Assembly: GCA_018105865.1 (NCBI GenBank)
Contig: CM030861.1
Location: forward strand, 2,365,484-2,429,483
Direction of reading: 5' to 3'
DNA from: Metaphire vulgaris
Taxonomy: Eukaryota; Annelida; Clitellata; Crassiclitellata; Megascolecidae
DNA length: 64,000 bases
The notes beneath the pieces are model-generated. The model saw only the letters and a program-made list of their open reading frames with translations. It did no database searches and was not told the DNA's origin. The first letter of the stretch is position 1, and every line of letters begins with the position of its first letter. A program made the translations under genes and the position numbers. This document shows positions 9,302-19,947 of this stretch, piece by piece.

Positions 9302-12248
9302 ATGACTGTGCTTGACAAGCGCTTCACTGATGCTGCGTATGAAGCATTGTTGAAATTTCAAGAGCGTGGATTCCTGTGCGATGCGGTACTTGTGGCTAGA
9401 TGCGGTGGAGAGGTGAAGGCCCACGCAGTTCTTCTCGCTGCAGTGAGTCCGATCTTCTTGGCTGCTCTCCAGATATCGACGACAGGACCGCACCGGTTCT
9501 GTTTTCCAGAAGTTGAGCTCGACGTTTTGCAGATTGCCGTTTATTTCATTTACACGGGTAAACTGCGCCTTCCCACCATCTACTCGCAGATGGATAAGCT
9601 GTCTTTGCTGCTTAGCAGTTTGGCTGATCTTGGTATTGACTTGGAAAAGCTTCATGGGAGTGAGATGACTTTTGTGAGGTTTGTCATGAATCTTTATTCA
9701 AGGCTATCAAGGCTACTTTTGTGTTAGTCTATACACACACGCGTGTGCGCACAACCACACATACACACTCACTTGAGAAGTAAGAAGTACTCCACAGCCC
9801 TGGAATAATAGTACTGAATATTGTTTAAATGTGATATTCACTGGAAAAGATTTGGAATTCAAAAGCTTTGGATGCTGAAACATTAAAAAAAAATTAAGCA
9901 CAGAAATCAAAAGCAGGCAAATTTGCATTGCCAAAATATTTCGTGTTTATCATGAACTTGATCAACAGATCTTTTGTGTTTTGCCATTTTTTTAATATCG
10001 ATGTTCTACCAAATTTTATTTTTATCGTCAGAATATGAACAAGAAATGCTAAGCACTGATTAGATGCAAGTCACTTCAAATACAACCAATTAATTGAAGT
10101 TTATATTTACATGCATTAAATATTTTCACTTGATTTTTTGATGGATGTTATGTTTCTGTGTCATTTTTGATGATGGTTTAGTCTTTACATTTTATTTATA
10201 TTATGTCATCAGGCAAAGCTTAAGTTTTAATTGTTTCATATTCGAATTACCAGTACAGTTATTGCAATCACTATTTTGTATTATGCTAATGCATATTCAA
10301 GGCTATTATTGCAACTCTTGACTGTGAGTGTGTCTTATGTGATTCAGTGTTTGATTGAAGTTGAATTTATAATACAAGGCTAGTTTTAGACAGATCATCA
10401 TTAGAAAATTATTTCCTTTTGATGAGGTTCTTTAAATGATTTTTTTATATTTATGCTTAGAAAGGTGAAACTTCCCACTGCGCCAAAATCGACCGAATGT
10501 CTTGTGCCAGATCTTGAACACAATTATCACAAGACGAAGACTAAAGAAGGAGGTCGTAAAAAAGTGCCTGGCTTAGAAGACTCGTTTCCCAATGCACCTA
10601 ATGCTTCTGCCAATAAGAGCAATGGCATGAATTCTCTTCGACACATTGCCAATGTTTTAAGTTCGCGATTGACCAAAGGCATGTCCACTTCGATTGTGAA
10701 ACCACTTGACAGCGTTCTTAAGGATTCTTCCGATGCGGCTGCTGTGACTGATATGCAACCTGGTTTATTGAAGACAGAGTTGGACCAGAGTGTGGGACAG
10801 ATTTTGGTTTTAGACTCGGACAAGACCAATTTCTGGAATATAGTTGAAGAAAATGGAACGGTCAGCGACGGTCGAGAATTCTTCAGCTACGTCGACATGT
10901 GTGAGGAGGCTTTGGAGCACAACGAAAAGGCAGACGTGTATGTTTGTGACTTTTGTGAGGGACCATCGAAGAAAGAATTCAGAGATGAATTTGGTCTGTC
11001 ATGGCATAAAATAAAGTTTCACTGGGACAAATGCCTTGAATGTTCTTTCTGCAGCAGGCGATTTGGATCAGAGAGCGGCCTTACAGGTCACATGCGCCGT
11101 CATCTACGAGGTCGTCCGAGGATAAGGCACAAGAACTACAGATGCGACGAGTGTGGCGTTCTAGTCGATACGGCGACAAGACTGGGAATTCACAAGTTGA
11201 AGCACTCTGGGGAAAAGCCACACGAGTGCACGGATTGCGGAAGGCGTTTCACCCAACAGAGCAATCTGGAACGACATCAGATGCTGCACACTGGGTATCG
11301 TCCATTCCTTTGCGACTTCTGTGGGAAGGGATTTGTGCAGAAGTGCTCGCTTGTGGAGCACGTGAGTTTGCATCACGAAGATGAACAAGAGGTCGAGTGT
11401 TCTCTCTGCAACTGTAATGCTTAAGAACAAAGTGGCGATGGAGAAGCACGCTCTGGATGTCCACCAGCTGAGTGATATGACCGGACTGGAGAAGTTGATC
11501 AAGAAGCCTGAACTGCATCTTTGTGACTTGTGCGGAAAGAATTTTACATCGGCAACAACATTGAGAAACCACATCAAGGCTCACGGCAACAAACCCACTG
11601 ATTGTGGAACCTGTGGAAAGAAGTTTTCAACGTTCTACGGCCTTCAACTTCACATGAAGCTTCACACCGGCGAAAGACCTTTTGTCTGTGAAATCTGCCA
11701 GAAGGGATTTATCCAGAAGACTTCTCTCACTAACCACATGATTCTTCATTCTGGAGTCAAACCCTTCTTCTGCACTGCTTGTTCAAAGGCGTTTACCAGC
11801 AAAGGCCAACTAAAACAGCACATGCTCATGCATACCGGAGAGAAGCCGTATAAATGTAGTACATGCAATAAGCAGTTTACTTACAAGTCGAGCCTGACAC
11901 TTCACAACCGAACTCACACTGGTGACAAACCTTACAAGTGCACGATCTGTGGAACTTCCTACACCCAGATGCATCACCTCAGAGGACACATGCGAACCCA
12001 CACCGGAGAGAAACCATTCGTTTGTGAGATATGCGGGAAAAAGCTACAAGAACAAGGTTGATCTGCGATATCATTACACTCGTTTCCACAAAGTTGACGT
12101 GAAAAAGGTGACTTTGAATTCGCGATCACAGTACATTTTCCGGCTGGATCAGAAAGTTGACTTCCCCAGTTCAGCTGATGACAACTCTACCAGTAATCTT
12201 GAAGAAGAATTTACAATATGTGAAATAAAATCCGAAATGTCCAAATGA
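9302..12248 (+). pseudogene. ZBTB gene copy A (BTB + 13 C2H2 fingers), two frameshifts
   Basis: Exon 1 (9,302-9,678) encodes a BTB/POZ domain (residues ~5-115: FLCDAVLVA, then HAVLLAAVSP-x-FLAAL), the dimerisation module of ZBTB transcription factors. Its donor is GTGAG|GTTTGT. Exon 2 (10,461-12,248) follows 'atgcttag' and restores the frame (phase 2). It encodes a linker and 13 C2H2 fingers joined partly by TGEKP-type linkers. Compared with copy B there is one extra base near 11,417 (finger 6) and one near 12,045 (finger 13), each shifting the frame, so the reading ends early. It also lacks six codons present in B before finger 1. Apart from these, the frame is intact with few changes, so inactivation is recent or the indels are assembly errors. 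It should act in the nucleus as a DNA-binding regulator; the target is unknown. Confidence 0.85.
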
Positions 12249-13376
12249 AATGTTATGATATTTCAGACTTTTCTTGGATCAATGTTATTTAAGTTTTTGT
12301 AAAGTGGACTTTTTTGCAGATTTATTGACTGCATTAAGTTGTTTGAGTCTCTGGAACTTTGAATGCTGTTATTGATATAATGTTACGACAGTACTACTAT
12401 GGAAATTCATATTCCTAAAAGCACTTACAGTATATTGACTTTTTGTATTTTATTCACAAGCCAACACTTGGGTATGCCTTTGGCCGTTAGTGTGTGATGG
12501 CACAAATGCGTGGCGGGAAAAGGGAAAAGGGGGTAATGGCCTTCCCTGCATCACAGTTTCCAGCTATAAATTGACAAACATTTTTAAAGATAACTGAAAG
12601 AGAATTCGCATGATATTTGTTTTAAGCCAGTTGACTGTAGTCATTTTTTATTGACATCTGATTAATTATGTGCTAATGATAATAATATGTGTAGCTACTA
12701 CTGTAGCTTATGGTATTTAATGATGTACAGTTATTTAGAATGCCATACTGTACAATCTTTCACAACAGCAAATACAGACTCATGAAAGACCTTTGCTCAT
12801 AACTACTTATATTTAATATCTTGGTTACAAAAAAGTTAAGTCCTTCCCGAGCATCATGGGTCTCCTTGGTTACATTGTATTTAAATATATTAGGCCAACT
12901 TTGATATGTAAAATAGCCCTGATGACTGAAGACCTATTAGAAATTTTGTTTATTTTGTTAGATCTTTTAGGTTTTGACTTGAGGCATAGACTACATTTGC
13001 TTGAATTTTCATTTTATGTGATTGTGAAGTAGGTTAGATCATAACCCTACAATGAAACAAACGCAATTTGCAGTATACTGTACATTGTACAATGCCAAAC
13101 AGCACATTAAATTTAATTCTTAATTTTGTGTACTATAATCAGTTTATGTATAAACCAATCTAGCATACACATGCCTAATCTAATATCCCATTGAACTTAA
13201 TTGTTCGTTGTACAGTGTTTAGAACATTTAAAACAATTTTTAAAAATCATGAAACAGAAATAAAATTCAATCGATTTAGATGTAATCATAAGTGGCACAT
13301 TAATCGAATGAAAACGTTACCATTGGCAAGTAGGCCTACAGCCTGTACAACCATTTGTACTGTAGGTGGATAAAAC
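12249..13376. other. ZBTB 3' flank, no further gene
   Basis: AT-rich sequence conserved with 62,474-63,610 in copy B, including the probable 3' UTR. No exon or element end is supported. The match to B stops near 13,370. Confidence 0.5.
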
Positions 13377-13535
13377 TGTTTATACCAGCCGCCTAGACAT
13401 TGGGGGAGTACAAAATTTTGGGGGAACAGACATTGGGGAGGTCATACTACTTGCAAAAATGTTGGAGAAATTTCAAACTTGGGGAGGGGAATCCTCCCAG
13501 AGAGAGAGAGAGAGACCTAGAATAAACACTGGGTA
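13377..13535. mobile_element. MITE with 'CTGTTTAT...ATAAACAC' ends
   Basis: The left end 'actgtttataccagccgcc' and the right end 'ctagaataaacactg' are inverted, and the interior has 'acattggggg' and a short (GA)n. Relatives lie at 33,450-33,631 and 34,943-35,105. Confidence 0.6.
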
Positions 13536-13747
13536 AAAATAATATTTAGAGCAAGTTCTGAATTAGCAAAATGAAAACTTGAAAAGACGAAGAGATAAGA
13601 ACTTCAAAATACTCGACGAAAAGCGGATATTTTCTTCTATTAAAGGCCTATTCTTGATAGGTTTTCATTGCGTATTTTCAATTTAAATTTATCAAGCTAG
13701 TACATTTTTTATTCTTTTCCGCAGAATAGTATTTTACAGAGGGAAGT

Positions 13748-16487
13748 TTAATTTTCCAAAGGCAAACACAAGCGTAGCATTTGCACAGTATTTGGCAATT
13801 TCGCGTGATGTTTCCAATCAAGCAATTTATCGTGCAAGATATTCGCAACTGGAATCCATCTTACGTCGTCATTTTTAGCTCCGCAGCCGAAGACAAATAA
13901 CTTGTCGCCATCAACAATCACACCAGAATAAAATTTTTCTAACTTGAATTTATCTCTCACTTTCCAGGTTTGCGTGTCAATGTCGTATATAAGGCACCCG
14001 TCGTTATTAAGTAAAATAAAAAAATTATTACACAATTCATCACGAAGCCAAGCACATGCTCTGGGCATTGGATTTGTGAGCAAAGTGCAAGTATTTAGCT
14101 TCGTGTCATACACTTGTACATTGCTGACGTTTTTACTATGGGTGTCATATCCACCACAGATATAGAGTGACGCCTTAACTGGCACACAATTGCCAGAACT
14201 ATAAATAGCGTAGGCCAGTTTTCCAACCTTAGAACACCTATCATCATACGCATTGTATGCTTGGACATCATCGAGTGTTTTCCAATGAGAATTCACCCAT
14301 CCACCGCATATATACAAAACATGCAGTGGCGTAACGTGGGGCGGGCGGAGGGCCCCAAAGAGGGGTCTAAGCTAGGGTTAGGTTAGGGTTAACCCTAACT
14401 TTTTAACCCTAACCACAGAAATGAACGTGCTGCTGACAACTTTTTTTTGCTCGTCAGGGTAAAAAAGAGGTGATGACGTTTTTTTTGCTCGTCAGCTCGA
14501 AACTTTGGGGCCCCATGGCAAAGATGCCCACGGGCCCCCAAAAGTCACGCTACGCCACTGAAAACATGACCAACAAACGCTACGCTGTGATATTGTCTGC
14601 CTTGAATCAAAGAAGCGCATTTGCTCCATTTGGAAGATGTCGAGTCTAATCTCAAAATTTCATCGTATTTGTTTCCTAATTCACACACGATTGATTTGCG
14701 AACCACAGCTGCTGCTGCTCCCCATTGAATTTCAGCGGGCAGTGGTTCTAGGGCGGTGACATCTTCCTGTAGATTCAGATTTATTTTAACAGCGTCTTTG
14801 AAATTTGTAATTACAATGGCGCAGCTATGGAATTCTTTTGCTGATTCTAAAACAAAGAGCAAAGTCAACACGTTCATTTAGATTTTTAGACTGAATAACG
14901 CGGACAGCTTCTGTTTATCATAGCCAGTAGCGGCCCCACATGGGGAGCCCGGGGGTCCCGTGACCCTATTCAACCTATTGGGACCCTATACTTAGTACTA
15001 CATACCTATCAACGAATTGTTGGCCTCATGCTTAGAAGTTGCCACCCCAACGCCCCCTGCCTACTTTCCAAATCGTAGTTTGCGAAAGCAATGAGCAAGC
15101 AAACTGCTGAGTCAAACTAAAGCTGGTTTTCTACACGTCATTTATTGCTCATTATTTCCATTTCATCTTAACAATAAATTACATTTACTATTGACTTGTT
15201 ACTTTATTTTCTAACTTACGCCCATTTCTCTACAGAGTCTACACTGTGTGGCTTCAATTTGTAAACATATTCTCGATTCGTAGAAATTCACCGAGTTGAT
15301 TTTTGTTATAAATAGATAACGAACCATATAGGCCTACCTGATAACTTTCCAATGAAATTACTCGCATTTAGAAGAACTGAATTGTGATCTGTGGTAATGA
15401 ATTCAAATTCAGATGATTTACTTGGCGTCTGCAAATAGTCTCCGTATTCCTTGCTTAATTCCTTGGCTCTTGTAAGTAATCTGTCAGCACTGCCACAGAC
15501 TTCATTCGGAGATCCTTTCGATTTCAATTCAGTGCAATATGTCACGAAACTCTCCAGAACTGTCATTTTTCTTTCAGATTCTTCAATTTCTGCTTCTAGT
15601 ATTTTCTCCTGCTGCTGCTTCAGCAATGAAAGTTCATTCAATACCTCTTCAGTATGTTGATCGATCAAAGCCTTTAGTTCCTGATTTTTCTTTCTAATGG
15701 CAGTTTCTGTTTCCACAGCTTTAGCCAACAAATCTACCTTCTTTGTTTCAAAGTCACGTTTCCTCGACAATATATATTCTTTATGGTCATACATTTCTGT
15801 GAAACTTTGCTCAATTCTTTGACGAAATTCCATATCAACTGTTGTCACATCTTTACATTCATGTGTTTTATGTTCTTCAACAAAGCACGAGACGCAAACA
15901 ACTGTCTTGCAATCGGAACAATAGTAATCCAACACTTTATCTGAATGTCTAACACATTTCCGGATTGGAAGCATTTTTCTGATCTCTTCCTCGTCAAAAT
16001 CAATGTTCAATTCAGCCGTGTTGTGATCCTTTGTGGCTTTAAGTGTCTTATGTATCTTTGAACATCGCAGACAATAATTTTCGCAGCATTTCAACCATCT
16101 AATCGTAGCTTCGACAACGTCATTTGCATCTTCAATCGTTCTACACGTTGTGCAAGGCGGCCTTGAGTTATTTCCTACATTAAAGGCGCTTGCTACATCC
16201 ATAAGACTTTCGATGAAGAAATTTCTCGGAAGTCCTTTCATTCCATCTGGAGGGATTTGGAACTCGTTCCTGCATAATGGACATGGTAAAACGTCTTCCG
16301 GTTTCTGCCCACTCTTCAGCTGGATGTCTTCGAAGCATTTTAGACAGGCGGTGTGGAAGCATGGCAACATTATAGGATCTGTGTATGTCGTGAAACAGAT
16401 GAAACATTCTGACAACGCACGAAGTCGTTTCATCGCTTCATTTCCAGTCGACGCCATTTCGACAGTTGCTGCGATCTGTTCTGCCAC
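13748..16487 (-). CDS. TRIM-kelch gene, kelch exon interrupted by a MITE
   Basis: Exon 1 (16,487-15,338) encodes a C3HC4 RING (C28, C31, C43, H45, C48, C51, C69, C72), two B-box zinc fingers (about 111-160 and 177-213) and a coiled coil (about 220-330), the tripartite motif of E3 ubiquitin ligases. It ends at TCAG|GTAGG, phase 1. Exon 2 starts at 14,846 after 'tttgttttag' and continues the same frame. It encodes a kelch-type beta-propeller segment with ICGGW, ICGGY and LFVFGCG blades. A 237-bp MITE plus its 8-bp duplication lies inside exon 2 (14,324-14,568). Without those 245 bp the two exons total exactly 2,004 nt, one open frame of 667 residues plus stop at 13,748. With them, translation stops a few codons into the MITE, losing most of the propeller. 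The expected role is a cytoplasmic ubiquitin ligase with the propeller as substrate receptor (inferred from the family). Confidence 0.88.
14324..14560. mobile_element. hAT-type MITE in the TRIM-kelch exon, TSD AAAACATG
   Basis: Inverted ends CAGTGGCGTAACGTG and CACGCTACGCCACTG are flanked by perfect AAAACATG copies at 14,316-14,323 and 14,561-14,568. The interior holds a short palindromic block of TTAGGG/CCCTAA-like units and two copies of the TTTTTTGCTCGTCAG module. Short length, 8-bp duplication and absence of coding sequence fit a non-autonomous hAT element. Confidence 0.92.
14850..15337 (-). other. TRIM-kelch intron
   Basis: The 491-bp intron between the two exons (15,337 down to 14,847) has a GTAGGC donor and a TTTGTTTTAG acceptor on the minus strand. 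A C/G-rich repeat fragment ('ggccccacatggggagcccggg') lies near 14,930. Confidence 0.7.
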
Positions 16488-16589
16488 GTTAACTAAATCC
16501 TTTTAACGCGAACAAAGACTTTTCTCTTGATATCTAAAATTTATTGGAAAAATAGCAAGCCAGAAGGTCAATGTGTGACATAGTCAGCA

Positions 16590-17008
16590 ACAGACTTGGA
16601 ACCGGGTCACATTTTGAGACCCCGTGACCCAGTGACCCGAAATAAAAGTGACCCAGTAACCCGGTGACCCAGTCACTGGTTCTAATATTTGAATATTTAT
16701 CAATGACGTCAATTAACCGTTGTCATCACACCATAGAATTTTCCATTACATTTTATAACATTCCACAGAGTAATAATACCAATATCTCTCAGTGATAAAA
16801 TCAATTATTTGTATCTGTGGACCTAACTAATATCAAGCGGACAGTCTCTTCAGCCTTTCCGGGATTGATGAACCTGCATGCTTAGCATCAGAAGAAGATT
16901 TTAATTAGGCTAGTACCGAGTCTTTAACCGGGCCATAAGATAACCCGGTGACCCGGTGGATAAAAGTGACCCGAATGACCCAGTGACCCAGTTCCAGTAT
17001 TACGGCAG
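16590..17008. mobile_element. MITE-like element rich in 'GTGACCC' repeats
   Basis: Both ends carry runs of GTGACCC/GGTGACCC. The outer left 'acttggaaccgggtcac' is the near reverse complement of the outer right 'gtgacccagttccagt'. It lies upstream of the TRIM-kelch start and so may include promoter sequence. No target duplication was confirmed. Confidence 0.55.
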
Positions 17009-17866
17009 AAGCGACACATAGGTCTATGATGTACTGACACACCAATGATATCGAATGTCCTGTATAAAGTCCTGAAAGCAGATGGTAAATTGGGAGAGAA
17101 GTTCAGATATGAGTGTTAGCGCATATCCGGGAAGAGTTAGTAACGCTGTTAGCTGCTACCCTTACCTTCGAGCTGAAGTGAGATCTCTCGGAGTTTTACA
17201 TCTGTTTTTCTCGAAACGATTTAAATCAATATAACTTTTACACGTGTGCTATGACTACTAGAGCTGTACCGATTGCACATTTTGCCGATTGTTCCGATTA
17301 CCGATTGTTCCGATTGTCAGGCAACCGATTGTCTTGCCGATACCGATTGTCCGTCTAAATCTCCAAATCTGGTATTTTTAATGATCATGCACTCAAATAA
17401 TATACCATAAAGGCGCAGCGTAAATGCACATGTCCTCGGACTTCGATATGCAGGTGCAATTCGAGACCTGCCAAGAGACTCAATGCAGAATGTGTGTTTA
17501 ATCATTAATGAATATGATTTTGTCATTAATACTTATTATTTCAAATTTTAGATGTCTATATTCACATTGTAATCTACAATTTTATATCTGAAGTTGTGAT
17601 TATGAAACTATTCATTCATTAAAATTTAAAACCACAAGTGGTAGTCAGATGGAAGTAGGTCCTAACTTATTTTGTACAAACTCCGATGGCCTGAAGCTGA
17701 AAGTGTTCAATTAATACATTTCCAATAACACTATAATTATTGATTAAATATTTTTATATTCTTAAATGTTAACTTAAACATAGGTGAGTTAATGCAGCTG
17801 GTCCGTTGTTTCGACATTTGTATTTTTACGCAGATATTTTATTTATTATTTGAGTCAAATATATAT

Positions 17867-18541
17867 TGTGGTGTATAGGCCCGTTAAGGGTCGTGATCTT
17901 TTCAGCAACAAGATTCGGGAAGACGAATGGAGTATAGATTCATTCGGTTCCTTTGAGAACTCTAGTGACTAAGATAGCTAGGTGTTTGACTAATTTGTCT
18001 TTACTGAAAGCTGTACTTATGGCTGCGCAAGCCTCGATATGTATGAGCGAATGCATGGATCGGCTAGATTAGATACCGGCTGTAATCCGACTAGAGAAGA
18101 GCCATCTGGCGAATCTGCGAATTCCTATGGTCTTGTAGTTGTCGGTCTATTTGAAGTCGCGTTCGCTGGAAAAGTCCGAGTACAGTATCTTCCCTATAAT
18201 TTCTATCACCAGGAAGAATATCCTGGTGGAATGGAGTGGTTGGAATAATGCATTTCTGGCTGTGAGTTGCTGAAAGAGTTCTAAACTTATTGCTGTGTGA
18301 AGTGCACGTATCATCTAGGCTTATCGCGAGCGCGGAATGTAATTATTACAGTGCGTTTGATTAGTTGCAGCTTGTTTGGTAGTCGTAGGTTTTCCAGTCA
18401 TTTTCTTTGTTGTCTGGGATTTTGGACAGCTGTCTGAGTTTTCTCAATAAAACCAGGTCTCGGCGTTCGCTCATCGTCTTGAGCAAACGATCGCTGCCTT
18501 GAATAGACGTCTTGCGAGTCAGTCTCCGCCAATACACTAAA
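17867..18541 (+). repeat. Gypsy-1 5' LTR
   Basis: Starts TGTGGTGTATAGG and ends ACACTAAA. It matches the 3' LTR over 675 bp. An AATAAA lies at 18,446-18,451, marking a likely polyadenylation signal when used as the 3' LTR. A 69-codon open frame at 18,039-18,248 is present in both LTRs; no function is known for it. Confidence 0.93.
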
Positions 18542-18543
18542 AT

Positions 18544-18561
18544 TGGTGGAGATTCCGGTCG
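18544..18561 (+). other. Primer-binding site of Gypsy-1
   Basis: TGGTGGAGATTCCGGTCG begins two bases after the LTR end, where the tRNA primer site is expected, and starts with TGG (pairs with tRNA CCA-3'). I could not match it to a particular tRNA. Confidence 0.65.
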
Positions 18562-18654
18562 CGTAGCTTTTCAGTCTACGAATAACAGCGTTCGACCAAG
18601 TCCATATCGTCGAGAAGTAAATAACAGCAGTCAAAGAAAAACCGATTCTTCTTC

Positions 18655-19947
18655 ATGAGCGCTCCGGTCAACAACACAGTCGGGTATTGTCAACTTCGAA
18701 GTGGAAGAATCCTGAATCCGGAAAAGGCACAACAGCACGAAATATCAGAAACATCCGCCGAATCGACTTCATCTTCAGCACCGGGTCCATCCGCCGAATC
18801 GACTTCATCTTCAGCACCGGGTCCATCCGCTGAATCGACTTCATCTTCAGCACCGGGTCTATCCGCCGAGCCGTGTTCTTCAGGCATCAGACTTTCGTCG
18901 TATCGTGATCCAGAACCAGTCGTTCAACTCGAGTTATCTTACCGGAGGACGTTGCCAACTTTCGACCAAGAGTCACCGCTGGAAGAGTTTCAACGTGAGT
19001 CTCCGATCTTCTTTTACACTGACAATATGGCTGAAGGTTCTAACTCGCTCCTTCCAAACCCGTTTCATGGAAAACCGGACGAGGACATTCATGAATTTTT
19101 GAAAAATTTTGAATTATGGGCCACCTTTCGCAGAGCAGACCGCGATTCCCGACGAGCAGCTCTTCCTTTACTTCTGAAGGAGGGCGCTGCTGCTTGGTAC
19201 CATACTCAATCATCGCGAGTTAGAGACTCTATTGACGATCTAAAAGAGGCTCTTATTGAACGTTATGGACCGCAGGCGGCTCACGCATGGAAAAGCACTG
19301 CCGACCTGTGGCTACTAAAACAAGCAAAGGAACAATCCACTGACGACTACATCACAGCAGTGGTCAAGGCGGGCCAGAAAATCGGAGTCGCGGAAGAACA
19401 GCTATACTTCGTTGCCCTGAACGGCCTCCGTCCCAGCATTCGGCAACATGTTATTCAACACCAGTTAAGCTCTCTTGATGATCTGCGTCAATGGGGGCGA
19501 ATTACTGAACTGTCCCTTCGAGATAGCGCGCTTGACGACTCGCCGCTTGAAGCAACTGCAAGAGAGTTGGCGGAGATGAAGGCGGAAATCAGGAAGTTGC
19601 GCATCAACACTGTCAATTCTCCGTCCCGTTCAACCTCTCCATCTCCAGATGCTACTTCATCGCAGCGCCGGGTTCAATTCAGGGAAGACGTCCGTCGTCC
19701 GTCGCAGCAGACAACCTTCAATCGCCGGCCATTCTCTACATACCAAAGTCGAGGACAGAATCGAACGAATCAACCACAAGGGATTAACCGAGGAACGCTA
19801 CCCCGCTGTGACTACTGCGGTGGTAAGCATGTTAAAAATTTCACTTGTCCTGCGCGCGATAAAATATGTTATTACTGTCATCGTCGTGGTCATTTACAAT
19901 CTGTGTGCCGCGCAGCTCGGTTTACACGATCGCAGCAGCGACCATAG
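18655..19947 (+). CDS. gag: Gypsy-1 gag polyprotein
   Basis: 430 codons. An N-terminal low-complexity region carries three near-perfect 36-bp tandem repeats (AESTSSSAPG unit). It is followed by a retrotransposon Gag/capsid-like helical region (about residues 135-300; PFHGKPDEDIHEFL, AAAWYHTQ) and a basic tail. The tail holds a CCHC zinc knuckle (CYYC-x4-H-x4-C) preceded by an irregular CDYCGGKH motif. It packages element RNA in cytoplasmic particles (family knowledge). The start is the first AUG after the primer site. It ends in UAG, and the frame stays open into pol. Confidence 0.9.
   Translation: MSAPVNNTVGYCQLRSGRILNPEKAQQHEISETSAESTSSSAPGPSAESTSSSAPGPSAESTSSSAPGLSAEPCSSGIRLSSYRDPEPVVQLELSYRRTLPTFDQESPLEEFQRESPIFFYTDNMAEGSNSLLPNPFHGKPDEDIHEFLKNFELWATFRRADRDSRRAALPLLLKEGAAAWYHTQSSRVRDSIDDLKEALIERYGPQAAHAWKSTADLWLLKQAKEQSTDDYITAVVKAGQKIGVAEEQLYFVALNGLRPSIRQHVIQHQLSSLDDLRQWGRITELSLRDSALDDSPLEATARELAEMKAEIRKLRINTVNSPSRSTSPSPDATSSQRRVQFREDVRRPSQQTTFNRRPFSTYQSRGQNRTNQPQGINRGTLPRCDYCGGKHVKNFTCPARDKICYYCHRRGHLQSVCRAARFTRSQQRP

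Larger units (their letters stand above)
7149..13370. repeat. Segmental duplication, copy A
   Basis: This stretch aligns, in order and in the same orientation, with 57,028-63,610. It includes the ZBTB promoter region, both exons, the intron and more than 1 kb of 3' flank. Shared landmarks include 'cagctttaga', the 'cgcctggtggcgcttcatg' block (8,650 and 58,578) and the 3' block starting 'atgttacgacagtactac'. Each copy carries insertions that the other lacks. Outside the two borders the copies do not match. Confidence 0.9.

Noticed and set aside
9248..9655. 135-codon antisense frame over the BTB exon, also present in copy B
   Set aside because: Conserved only because the BTB exon is duplicated; no splice signals or domain of its own.
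14370..14412. Chromosome-internal telomere or fusion point
   Set aside because: Only a few TTAGGG-like units, inside a 237-bp MITE with its own ends.
18668..18887. Antisense frames over the gag repeats
   Set aside because: Mirror readings of the AESTSSSAPG tandem repeats.
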